From NCBI GenBank assembly GCA_947652115.1, contig OX393562.1, positions 30,609,156 through 30,673,155 of the forward strand: DNA of 64,000 nt, written 5' to 3'. Of the stretch, positions 45,501 to 56,031 are shown one piece after another. Both the position numbers and the translations under genes were made by a program. The stretch comes from Blastomussa wellsi (lineage: Eukaryota; Cnidaria; Anthozoa; Scleractinia; Plerogyridae). Each line of letters opens with the position of its first letter. Position 1 is the first letter of the stretch. The notes beneath the pieces are model-generated. The model had not been told where the DNA came from, searched no databases, and saw only the letters and a program-made list of their open reading frames with translations.

Positions 45501-48500
45501 AGTTGAATGAAAAGCGTTCGTTGATACCGTGAGAATTAAGAGTGCCGATTTGAAAAATAATTTTTTTTTTCTAGAAAATGAATGTTTGGCAAAAATCTCG
45601 TTGTTTTTGTCGTCGATTTCCTCACTACGAACAGAATGATTTGGGCTTGTGCATTATAGAAAAAATATGTCAGTCGTCCGCAGAGTTGAACAGAAAAAGA
45701 AAGCAGCTTGTACTGTAGATGGTGTTCATTGACGAGCGAATCCCTGTCATCTTGGTACATTTCATGTCCAAATTCTTCGTTTTTGTTTTAAAAAGGACAG
45801 CCTTGAGTTCAGTTTTTGGCGTGAGAGTTTCCAAACCAACCGTTAATTCTGATCCTGAATTATCACGAGTCTCGCGTAAATCGACATTGTTTTCTCATAG
45901 TATACAGTGGCCAAAGTATTTTACTTGGTTGCAAAACAAAACTCCTTCTAGGCGATATGCCATGCAACGCTTGTTCGCACAGGGGCCTGTCAGGCACAGG
46001 TCGCTGCTATATTTTCATAGGTGTGTACGTATTGTAGTATGTCGCTGCTACATGTCCCCGCTACACGTCTCTGCAACATGTCCCCTACGTGTGAACAGCA
46101 CATGACTTTGTCGCTGCTACATGCCCCTGCGTCAAGCCCCTTCGCGCGTTTGTACGCAGCTTCAAACTTGAAAGACGTGAAGCCAATCACGGATTAGCAT
46201 TCCAGTACATTTACGAATAGGATTTCTTATTTTATATTTATTTGTATTATTTTCCGCCTTACTCAAACAACGTAGTTTGCCCTAAAAATGTCATTTCCAA
46301 TGGAACTTCGGGATATTTGTCGAGTCCTTTCTACCCGTCTAACTATCCAAAGGACATGGAGTGCTCGTGGAATATAACAGGTCCAGCAGGAACCCGACTT
46401 GTCCTCTTATTTTACCGGATATGCCTTGGCATCTGCACGACTGGTCAGTCATGTCTGTCATGTGATAATTTGGTTATTAGTGAGGCGTTTAGCTCAAAGC
46501 AGCTATGTTCTGGATCTGCTGTGATCCCGTTCATTTCACTGGAAAACAAAATAGCCCTATCAATGGTAACGGATGGACAGTACACTTCAAAGGGATTCGT
46601 AGCTGAATATAAAAGTGTATTCCTTGACGGAGGTTAGTAAATTATATTAACCAGTTATAAAACGACCGAATATTTTGTTAAAGGGCCCTAGTCAGCCTCT
46701 GATATTTTCGATTTCATGAAATTATGGAGATTGAATGATGAAGTGAAAACTTATTACATTGTGTTTAATTACCAATTTAGTAAGTCTCTCAGTGATCTCT
46801 TTCGTTTCGATACACTCAGCGTAAAATATAATACTGAGACTCTTGCATATAAACAGTCACAAATGCGTGGTTGACTAGGCCCCTTTAACATATCCCTCGC
46901 CTACCCTTGCAGTAGTAGTGTTTTGCCCTGTCTTCTCTTCTATTTTCTTCTAATCTACGGCTTCTCTTCGAATTCTCCTCTCTTATCTCATTTTCTTTTC
47001 ACTACTCATTTTGTCTGTGTTCCACCCGACGCTTGTATTACTGGTGTTGCAATTTATCCTTTGCAGTTCGGCTTCCTACCGTTTTTAACTACATATAGTA
47101 GTCATTTTAGGAAGCCAATACCCTTGTTAATGTATATTTAATTTTTTCAAGTGTAAGTTTAATCTTTTCTTTGCTTGGGTAAATAAAATGTTGTTGTTGT
47201 TACGTTGTTGTGGCACTCTTCTCTTTTCCTATCCTCTCCTCCCATCCCTTTTGTTCTCTTCTCTTAATTTCTCATCTAATCTTACTCAAAATTCTATAAT
47301 ATTACATAGTAATCCTACAAAGTTACTCTTTTCAACATATTGTAGACCTAAAGAACATAACCCCTTTGAAGTTTCTGGTATCAATTCATCCATTAATCTG
47401 AGTCCCTGAAGGGATTCGAAGTTGTATTGTGTTGAACAAGGTCATTTATTAGTTTCAGATGTGACAGGATTAGAAATTTCGACAGCGTGTTGTATGATAT
47501 AGTGCCTTCAGGGGTTTCATGTGCTTGATTCCCTGGCGTGGGGGAACCGGTGTATTTCTTTTCCTCGCCCTTGTGACATGATGAACATTACATCCTTCGC
47601 ACAATTATTCTTTTATCATTCCTTCGATAGCATGTTCCCAAATGATACAGTTGACGAATATGAGTGGATGGTTTTCCAGTCCAAATTACCCTTCAAACTA
47701 TCCTAGCAACGCACAGTGTGGCTGGAATATTTCAATTCCAGTCGGTTACAAGATTTACCTAACGTTCCTAGTGTTTGAGCTTGAAGAATGTGGAAGCTCG
47801 TGTACATGCGACTATGTTGAAGTAAGTTTGGTTGTAGCCTTAATATTCTCATCTGCAAGTATCCTTTTTAATTTTGTCAAAAATTTCAGGTCGATAAAAT
47901 CTATCGCAACTCCTTATCATATGGAATATGATGCATATACTAATATTTTTAAAGTAGGTTCTATTACCAACCGCTGTTCAGAAAATGAGCCCGCGCTCGA
48001 ACAGAGACCGGACGGAAGTCGACCTATCGGGAAAGGAAATCTCCACTTTATAAAAAGATCTTATTTTTGGATGCATTGTTTTAAATTTTAATTTCTTGAA
48101 AGAAGAAAACTGACAATTTAGTGTAAAGCAAAATTGAACAGTATCAGACATTCTGACCTGTGTGGTATTTCTCGCCTGCCGTGTGCCGTCTGCCAGAGAA
48201 CGTCTACATGATCTGTGTTAAACGCGCCCTTTCCATCCATAAAGGTTGCCTACAGCAAAGATTTTTCAACGAAGAAATGTGGAACTATACCATATGGAGG
48301 ATGGGAAGTCAAGCATGTATCTGAGGCGAACATCGCGGTGACGTTTAAATCGGACAGCCAATCAAATAAAAAGGGATTTGAAGCAGTATACACCCTGGTA
48401 TCTTTGGATGGATGTAAGTTATAGTTGACCTGCTTCATCCCTTCGTTATATGGAACAATCAGGACTAAAAGACATACGTAAAAAATTATAGATTTAATTC

Positions 48501-50846
48501 CATGAAGTCAAAGAACGAGTTGCACAACGCGCAAGCATTCAGTATACTTTTATCTGCTGCTCGAAATACCCAGTTCGGTCCACAGGCGTACGGGACGGGG
48601 AAGGGGAGGGGGGAGGAAAGCAACTCAGATTTTTTGGACAGCAAGAGAAATTTGGGCAAGGCAGCTTAGGAGAATATTTTGGGCAAATGGTTCTCCGCCC
48701 CCCCCCCCCCCCCCCCTTCCGTCTCTTTATTCTCTGCCTTTTCCAGGCGAGCTAAGCAGCTAAGATCTTCTCGAGGAGAGAGTATGACAAGCCAAAAGAG
48801 TGCCTGCATGCATAGAGGGCTATTGTAAATAAGAGGACAAACAATAGACAGAATTCATCACGTTTTTCTTTAGTTTTGGGCACCTTTGTCCCAGAAAAAC
48901 AATTTCGATCGTGGCTACGAATAAATGATTTCAAGTAAAGATATGGTCCTGGTTGTTCAAATGGTGGATAACGCTATCCAGTTGATAATTCACTATCGAG
49001 TTGATAAGTGCTGGCAAAACAAACTTGACTATCCACAGGATAATGATTTATCCAGTGGATAAGTAGCAGTATCCATTCTTTGAACAACCGGGGCCTGCAG
49101 TTTGTTGCATTTTCAAGATTGTATTGAATGATACCTTGTGTTTCGCAGAGCTATTTTCCATTATCGCCGCGCATCAGTATTGTCCAGGAACACCGCAATA
49201 CTTTCCTACGAATTTTTTTAATTTTATTTAATTTTTTTTTCCTTGTGCAACCTCTCAGGGGACTCAATCCCGCCTGGCAACTGTCCATGGACTCAATCAC
49301 CTACAACAGAGCCAACAAGTTCTAAGGAAAACATAAGTACAGAGAGTATAGAAACAGGTAAAATATTTTGAGTGGTTTATTTATTTATGTATTTTTTTTT
49401 ATTTATTTGCCACACATAAGAGAAAAAAAAATACAATTTAAACAAGCAAGAAAGAGCGAGTAGAACTCCAAGAAACCACCGGACGTATAGGGGAGGCCGC
49501 CTCGGTTATCAATATATACATTTTAAGTTAGCGGTCTGTCCCCTTTGAATTGTGAATGTGCGATTTGGGCAATTCAGTATCATTTCATCAAATTTAGTGA
49601 TCTTTTCCATAAAAATAGAATTTCGTTTTGAACCAGTGATGGATATTGGAAGAGCATTCCAAATTTTAGGACCTTGGAATAGTATGTTAAATTGTGTAAG
49701 ATTCGTACGACAGTGATGCGATCGATAACAACTGGCAGTTCTATAGTTGCATGCCTACTGACTACTTGTTAGGAACAAATTGAAAAACATCGGGGGAATC
49801 AGTTTGTTATGATAATAAAACATTTAGCTGAATGGACTTGGAAAATATCTATGCCAAACTTATATAGCAAATAAGGGGGCAGTATGTGCTCAGGTAAGTT
49901 CTTCGGAACAATATAATCATAGAGCAGCAAGAGAATTAATTGAAGCAACAAAAACAGCGGACATATATATAGTGTACATATTTTTACGAACCCGACAGAA
50001 GGTGGAAAGCCACTTAGTGCGTTTTTGTTTTGCTTTTCATCTTCATTGTCTTGTTTGGATCAATTTGTTTTCGTTTTCTTTCCATTGTTTTTGTTGTTAT
50101 GGGCTTTTCCTTGCGGAAGTGCTGTCTTACCTTCAGGCTAACCTGAAAATTATCACCAGATTGAATCTTTTTATTGTCGTCGCGTTCATTTGGCCCTACG
50201 ATATAACAATCAGCTTAAGACTTCTTCTACAAACACTCTGTAAATTAAGGTAAACGGAGTAAAACACGCATCTTTCACAACTGTTTTAGTTAGTTCCACA
50301 ATACTTATTGCGTCTCGCTTCTTCAGAGTTTTCACGTAGTAATCATTCGGCAATTTTTGCACTAAGGCCTACTACTATTCTGGGAGATACCGCCTTTGGT
50401 AAACTAGTATAATGTAATTGTATAGTTACGTACGAAAACTGGTTTTCACTGGCGCATAAGCATAACGACATAAGCATAAGAAGAACGGACACTGTCCGTT
50501 TTTCTTGTGCTTGTGCTTATGCTTATGTCGCCTTATGTCGCGGTAATTCCTAGTGAAAACAACTTGAGAGAAACACGTGTTTGTTCTTTTCATGCTCGTG
50601 CTTATGTCGTTATGCTTATGCTTGCTCGCTAGTGAAAACCAGCCTTACCTGTTAGTTTTACCTTCTCAATCGATTTCTCTTATAGCTATTGCTCAAACGG
50701 CTCCGCCTGAGGGGATGACGTCATCAGTTCCTTCAGATCCACATACCGTTCCAGACAAAAACTCGACGGAAAGGAGGCGGTTGAGTGGTCTTTTAAGTTT
50801 AATTACAGTTTGTGTACTCGTTGTGCTTTCTTTTTCTCCAAAATAA
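42479..50846 (+). CDS. Three-CUB-domain membrane or GPI-anchored protein
   Basis: Exons: signal exon about 42479-42569 (start unresolved), 43376-43551, 44062-44230, 46276-46632, 47631-47821, 48245-48413, 49259-49357 and 50686-50846. All are joined GT-AG with agreeing phases and give 440 residues after the signal exon. CUB1 is exons 2-3, CUB2 exon 4 and CUB3 exons 5-6. Signatures include LSSPFYPSNYPKDMECSWNI and FSSPNYPSNYPSNAQCGWNI. A Thr/Ser/Pro-rich stalk follows. The protein ends in LSGLLSLITVCVLVVLSF with only SPK after it, so it is either GPI-anchored or a single-pass protein with almost no tail. CUB domains bind proteins and glycans outside the cell; the ligand is unknown. AATAAA overlaps the stop codon. 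Confidence 0.85.
43046..43290 (+). repeat. 57-bp minisatellite, 4.3 units
   Basis: Tandem units start GTCCAAATTCGACTTGAG and end CTGAACCGGGGGTCG, with only a few substitutions. Because 57 is a multiple of three, all three minus frames stay open and give repetitive ORFs. It lies in intron 1 of the CUB gene. Confidence 0.95.
43749..43855. mobile_element. hAT-like MITE (CAGGGGCGGATC ends)
   Basis: It starts CAGGGGCGGATCTAGG and ends CCTGGATCCGCCCCTG, with GAACG on both sides. CAGGGGCGGATC ends are typical of hAT-derived MITEs. It lies in the intron splitting CUB1. Confidence 0.75.
44488..46165. mobile_element. Probable composite inverted-repeat element (ACATGTCGCAGGGACATG motif)
   Basis: The left end repeats GGGACATG and TCGCAGGGACATGTAGCAG. 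The right end (46030-46165) has the inverse, TGTCGCTGCTACATG, and GTGAACAGCACATGACTTTG. Similar motifs recur near 44625-44760 and 45020-45080, so several copies may be nested. A PLE 1 fragment lies inside it. The boundaries are approximate. Confidence 0.55.
45310..45577 (-). mobile_element. PLE 1 3' fragment
   Basis: It matches about 265 bp at the 3' end of PLE 1 (7518-7790), covering the last codons of the endonuclease and the 3' region with the hammerhead-like core. Similarity stops at about 45577, so the copy is 5'-truncated. Confidence 0.9.
47080..47195 (+). repeat. Repeat with (GTT)n tail
   Basis: GGCTTCCTACC and TAGGAAGCCAATACC form an inverted pair, and GTT units follow. The same pair occurs in the other orientation at about 33800-33875. 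Confidence 0.5.
48700..48717 (+). repeat. Poly-C run
   Basis: About 18 C residues following GGTTCTCCG, in a repeat related to 18820-19015. Length in the assembly may be unreliable. Confidence 0.9.
48948..49092. mobile_element. MITE (CTGGTTGTTCAAA ends)
   Basis: It starts CCTGGTTGTTCAAATGGTGG and ends TTTGAACAACCGGGG. The interior repeats GGATAA/TTATCC motifs. It lies in the intron before the stalk exon of the CUB gene. Confidence 0.8.
50439..50643. mobile_element. MITE (GGTTTTCACT ends, CATAAGC repeats)
   Basis: The ends are CTGGTTTTCACT and AGTGAAAACCAGCC. CATAAGCATAACGACATAAG and its inverses recur inside. It lies in the last intron of the CUB gene. Confidence 0.8.
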
Positions 50847-51083
50847 AGCGTTTTGGAGTTCCCAACGAAAATGTCAATTCCACCATGCACAAAATTCTGA
50901 AAATTCAATATTTACTTTTCATAATGTCAATACCTTTATATAAGTTTATATAGTGTAGTCCGTTTAATTCGGGCTTTGTTTACAAAAATTGGAAAATTGG
51001 ACCAGATACTAGCTTTTTCGTAGCGTATATCCAGTCACTGATCCAGTCCCAGTTAGGTTTGTTTTAAATTTTGGGTCCGCAAA

Positions 51084-51262
51084 ATACACGTTATTCCAAA
51101 ATGGCCGCTGAATTATACACATACAAATTGGCCCTTGTTGCCTCGTTCAAGATAAAATATTCTTTTGAATTTTGAGCTTAAAAACGAAGCAAGAAAGGCT
51201 AATTTGAATACAAACAAAAGATGGTAAGATGGTATTGTGAGCCATTTTGGAATAAGGTGTAT
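51084..51262. mobile_element. MITE (ATTCCAAAATGGC ends)
   Basis: Left CGTTATTCCAAAATGGC and right GCCATTTTGGAATAAGG are inverted. The inner blocks AAATTGGCCCTTGTTGCCTC and GAAGCAAGAAAGGCTAATTT are partly inverted too. A related copy is at about 54265-54410. Confidence 0.75.
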
Positions 51263-52045
51263 GGGTCCAGTGACGTTGTAACACGTATCGATCATAATCC
51301 TTCTCGATCTTCGAAGCCATCCTTGTTTCTTCCCGGTTTGGTTTCCTCTTTGGTGTTTCCCTATCTTGGTAAGCTATTATTTTAGGTATTTTTTTTAAAT
51401 AAGAAGGCAATTTTGAGCATAACCCAATATGACTTTATTTATGGTGAATAAGTTGGCTCCTGTAAGGGACACTGCGGAAAAAAGCGAGAATGTAAACATT
51501 TTGGCAGTTTTTAAGGAAACTACCGAATATTTAAGGTTAAGATTTATAGTAGAGGTATGTTTATTTACCTCTCAATTTCCATCTTCATAATTTTGCTTTC
51601 AATTTTTGCTATGAGCTCGTAAGTTTGCACATTTGCACTAAAATTTTGCCATCGATGCATCATGGCCTCCCTTGCTGACCCATCCCAAATAGAGCCAGTT
51701 CGAAACCCCTTTTATCTTTTTTGCGGACGATTGACTGGTATAAAGAGCATAGCTTATTTGCTTTCGTTGTCCCAATGTTTTACTTGTACCGTGAAACGAC
51801 CAGACACGGTCTGGTCCAATCACGGACCAAACTCACAGTCATTGGATCAGCCCAGTATGAACATGGCCCAAAGCATGAAAAAAAAAAAACAATCAACTGA
51901 AATCAATTATGCTAATATAATTTAGCTTAATATACCGATAAAGTGTTCCGATAATTAAGTACCCAGGCAATAATTTTATCTCTTTTTCGTAACTGATTTA
52001 CATGCATACACTTTTCAAGAGATTTTCGCAACATGTTGTTTGATA

Positions 52046-52065
52046 TATATATATATATATATATA
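52046..52065 (+). repeat. (TA)n at the 3' side of PLE 2
   Basis: About ten TA units next to AATCCAGGTGTTGCGATC. It may mark the 3' boundary of PLE 2. Confidence 0.8.
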
Positions 52066-52099
52066 ATCCAGGTGTTGCGATCAACAGGAGGTATGACTT

Positions 52100-52164
52100 G
52101 GCATTTTATTACTAATTAGTTTCATGCCGCACAAGGAGTGCGGCACTCATCAGATAAAATAACC
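52100..52164 (-). ncRNA. Hammerhead ribozyme in PLE 2
   Basis: Read on the minus strand: CTGATGA (52153-52147); stem II of TGCCGCA and TGCGGCA; GAAA (52123-52120); stem III formed by the palindrome CTAATTAG (52119-52112); then U and A, with cleavage predicted after the A at 52110. Stem I pairs TATTTTAT with ATAAAATG (eight pairs, the last a wobble). All core bases agree with the hammerhead consensus. It lies about 105 nt after the PLE ORF on the same strand. Hammerheads in Penelope-like elements are known; they process the element's RNA. Confidence 0.88.
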
Positions 52165-52269
52165 AAATACAAGGATCGTTACAACGCTCGCTTATGATAG
52201 ACGCACTTGCGCGCGCGGGGGAATTTGAATTTTAACAGTTTCTTTCGCGCGGAATAAGGACTTGAACAG

Positions 52270-53800
52270 TTACAAGCGCGTGGCAGTGGTAGGCTTGAAA
52301 TTCTTTAGTTGGAATTTGCTAGCGTGCCTACAGGACGTTACCAGTTCATTACGCTTGTTCAAGGTCGCTAGTTCAGGTCTACAAATGATGAAATATTTCT
52401 CCCACAGACACAAATTACATCGGTTCGAGACAGGGCTAAAGGGAGATGTTCGTTTTAAAATTTTCCAGGTGATCTCGAACTTCACGTTTGCCCCCTTCAA
52501 ATGCCAAACGTGTTTACTGAGCTCCGTACTGAGTCTCTTGCTAGGGTTGTGGAAAGAAGATTTGTGATTGGCAAATCTCGTTTTAAAAGAGGTCTCGGTG
52601 AGCCCCACATAAGTTTGGGCTGGCATGCTGTCTTCCGTACTCACTGTTGCTTGGTAAACCACGGATGATATCAGGCAATTTCCGGCCATTGGACAGTCAG
52701 CTGGTCTACGGCAGTTACATGCTTTCAAAATTGGTGGTGCAGCCGTTTTCTTTAGGATTGATTTGTTGCTACCATCAATTTTCTGCTTGAGGTTGGGCAT
52801 GCAACTGTAGCTGATCTTGATCGTGTTCCGGTTGAAGATCTTGTGGAGCACGTGATTTTCCGGGAACTCTTCATCGAGGATCTTTAGGAACGTTCGCCCA
52901 ACATTTGTAGCCACATTCTTGCTAAAAGGTGGGTTATACCAGATGATGTTTCGGTGGCGCTTCTTTTTGGTGGAGTTCAGAGGCTGTGTTAAGGTCGGTG
53001 TGAACGTTAGGCGGTGTTTGTATCCGCTGTCATCCAGAGCTTTCTGATAAATAGGTGCCGCTTCGTTAAATGAATGTTCATCGATTGAAATTTCAGACAG
53101 CCGTTTGTTGATGGATTTCGGAATGTTTTCGATGATACGAGGCGGATGGTTTGATTTCTTGTTGACGTAGAGTGGGATGTTTCCGGGTTTGGTGTAAGCC
53201 ATGTATTTCCCATTGGACAGGTTGAGGGTGACATCGAGGAAGTTTACGGTTTTCTTATTGGCCTCGATTGTAATTTTAAGGCCATAGTTACTGAAAATAC
53301 CGCACAGATCTTTTTTGATGAGCTCTGTTTGCCGTGGTGTTGCTTTGGATACCCCGAGGCCGTCATCTCGGTACAGGCCAAAATCGCATACGCTTCCAAA
53401 CTTCTCCTTGATTTTGTGGAGGAGATAAGCACCAACGAGCTCGCAAGATTCAGCACCGTCATAGCTCCCCATAGTGACGTCGAAAAGGTTTGATGAGGTT
53501 TTCTTACCCCATGGTTCGCCATAACTGTAGAGGAGAGAACTTTTTGCCTGGAGGATGATGTGCCGTTCATTGTCGGTTATGGTGTCATATTCGGATGCAA
53601 ACTGTAGAGCTTCGCTTAGCAATTCAATTGAAATCGATGGGTAAAACTCTACGACATCAAATGCAATGAACGAGTGCATATCCTTGTGCCGAATGCTTTT
53701 GAACCATGATAAAACAGCCTGGGTATTTTTCCACTGATTTAGCTGCAGATTGCTAGCAAGCCTGGCGTTAATGCGGTCAAGGAGCTGCTTGCTGATTTGG
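52270..53800 (-). CDS. Penelope-like retroelement 2: RT plus GIY-YIG, cut by gap
   Basis: An uninterrupted frame runs from the gap edge at 53800 to the stop at 52270, so at least 509 codons are present. RT parts include FIAFDVVEFYPSI, FDVTMGSYDGAE and YRDDG, in which RDD carries two catalytic aspartates, then VNFLDVTL. A Cys-rich linker (CNCRRPADCPMAGNC) leads into the GIY-YIG nuclease (VVYQATV, QTYVGLTE, RFANHKSSF). The N-terminal part is lost in the 200-N gap. It is a different lineage from PLE 1 (YRDD instead of YIDD), and the intact frame suggests a young copy. Confidence 0.92.
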
Positions 53801-54000
53801 NNNNNNNNNNNNNNNNNNNNNNNNNNNNNNNNNNNNNNNNNNNNNNNNNNNNNNNNNNNNNNNNNNNNNNNNNNNNNNNNNNNNNNNNNNNNNNNNNNNN
53901 NNNNNNNNNNNNNNNNNNNNNNNNNNNNNNNNNNNNNNNNNNNNNNNNNNNNNNNNNNNNNNNNNNNNNNNNNNNNNNNNNNNNNNNNNNNNNNNNNNNN
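53801..54000. other. Assembly gap (200 N)
   Basis: Two hundred N, probably a fixed-length placeholder. It removes the start of PLE 2 and any 5' terminal repeat. Confidence 1.
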
Positions 54001-54264
54001 TTATTGCACTTTTTCAGAAGTGATGTCCTTTTATTATCATGACAGGAATATATGGTAAAATAAAAAGTCGTGTTTAATTGTTATGAGGGATGGCGTAAAT
54101 TGAAAGCTATGAAGGTAGATGCATGTAATAAGCGACGCATGTTCAACGAAATGCAACGAGTCTTCCACCAAAAATAAGTAAATTTATGTAAAAAAATGCA
54201 TATTAAAAAGTTTAGTTTTAACATTTAATCGCTGAAGGAAGCAATCATCTTCAGGCCGCTGATT

Positions 54265-54410
54265 TATGCACACTCAAATTGGCCCTTGTTGCCTCGTTCA
54301 AAACAAAATATTCTTTTGATTTTTGAACTTAAAAACGAGGCAAGAAGGGTTAATTTCAATACCAACAAAAGAATAATTAAGATGGTAGCCCTTTTTGAAT
54401 ACGATGTATA
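54265..54410. repeat. Copy of the 51084-51262 MITE interior
   Basis: AAATTGGCCCTTGTTGCCTC, AAAATATTCTTTTGA and CTTAAAAACGAGGCAAGAAG match the element at 51084-51262. Confidence 0.75.
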
Positions 54411-55339
54411 AAGAAACTCGGACAACTGGTGTACAACGGCGAAAATAAGCTTATCAGCAAACCTTCATAAAAATGGTATACAACAGAGAATGCATGCGTG
54501 AGAGGTGATTTGTTATAAATAAACTATAAGAAGGCTAACTGGGCCGCATGTATTACCCGATAAAACGATCCGGGATATAGAACCAACCGATCCGGACGAA
54601 GATATGTTTTTCAGCCCATCTTGTCTATATACTTACTTTTGGCACTAAGCAAAAAGCAGAACCTTTTGCTGGTTGTTATTAATATGACGGGGGTTATAGC
54701 ATCAGACATACAAATGAGTATTTCGTTTTGGCAACAAGCACATTTAGCAAAATTATTTTCACATATGCACCAAATTTTCACAACTTCCAGTAGGAAATCG
54801 GAAGAGAATTGATGTGATTTTTGTGGCTTTAACTCTTACAGGAAAGTAGTCGTCAACTATTGCTTACAAGAACGTAAAACTTATCGAGAATTGTAAAAAA
54901 ATATATTTGTTTATTATGATCAGACTTTGTGAAAACCGATTACATTTTAATGCAATCCAACTTTATCATCGTCACGAGCTAATTGGTGGTCATCGATTGT
55001 GACCTGTAAAGTATAAATGGTGAATATGTTTCAGTTAAGTTTGACATTACAAAATATATGGGAAAGGATTTTTTTCTAGATATGCCAACGACTGCTGTAA
55101 AAATTAAATTTGATGGAAACAGTTTTATAACTGCGGTTGAATCTAGCATAAGTTAAAGAATTCAGTCATCTAGAACCTGTTCTAGAGGCAATTTCAATTT
55201 GTATTAGTTTTTATGTGATTGTTTACCATAACGTGATGATTATATTGTCAGGCAATTTTTGTAAGTTAGCAATGAATGCTATGAATTAAATTTGCCAATA
55301 TATCTTACCTTATCGCCGACATTCGCTTGCCTACTATAA

Positions 55340-55777
55340 ATGCATCTAAAACGAAAAGGGTTTAGATCTTTACACGAACAAACGACCAGCTTTGAACATT
55401 ATTTTGCTTTAAAATTTTGCATAATTCATGGTCACCTAAAGCATAAAATTCACTGCGACAATCAGTTTCCACTTGACGTAAACATCCATCCCAGTCCATA
55501 TTACAATTCCGGGAAAATTGCGACAGTTCCTAACAAACGGAAATGGGTTCGGAATGGATTGGACGAATTAGTATCAGCTTCAATTAGCGTTGCATCGATG
55601 CTAATCAGGTTCTCAGTTAACGTTATCAAAAACGGAAACCGCAACACTATTGAAAAAGTTGTAGTCCAACTAGCTCAGTCGTTGATCGAGGTGGTTTCTG
55701 TCAAATTCTCACACGTCGTTGCAAAATGTAAAAGAGATCGTTTATCTTTCTTGTTGGTTTTTGCATTTTATAAATAA
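55340..55777 (+). CDS. Unrecognised ORF, 145 codons
   Basis: ATG to stop with no recognisable domain and no hydrophobic segment apart from a short C-terminal run (LSFLLVFAFY). There is no splice context. It is more likely a chance ORF than a gene. Confidence 0.12.
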   Translation: MHLKRKGFRSLHEQTTSFEHYFALKFCIIHGHLKHKIHCDNQFPLDVNIHPSPYYNSGKIATVPNKRKWVRNGLDELVSASISVASMLIRFSVNVIKNGNRNTIEKVVVQLAQSLIEVVSVKFSHVVAKCKRDRLSFLLVFAFYK

Positions 55778-55866
55778 GTTATAGCAATATCTGCAGATTG
55801 CTTGCGATTTAGCGATGACAATGCGATAAAAAAAGGTTATTGTAAGTGCACTTTAGAATATTTATT

Positions 55867-56031
55867 ACAGTGAGGACACTCAAACCGTGAACGCTTGACT
55901 TTTGCTTTTACATTTTTTTTACCATTATCCAATGTTAGCCATTCATATAAACAAAATAATTAGCTTTGTTACTCGTAACAAAAGATGTAAAAACAAATGT
56001 CAAGTGTTCACGGTTTGAGTGTTTGTACTGT
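55867..56031. mobile_element. MITE (ACAGTGAGGACACTCAAACC ends)
   Basis: Left CACTCAAACCGTGAACGCTT and right AAGTGTTCACGGTTTGAGTG are inverted over about 45 bp. Confidence 0.85.

Noticed and set aside
53750..54058. ORFs running through the N gap
   Set aside because: They are artefacts of translating N.
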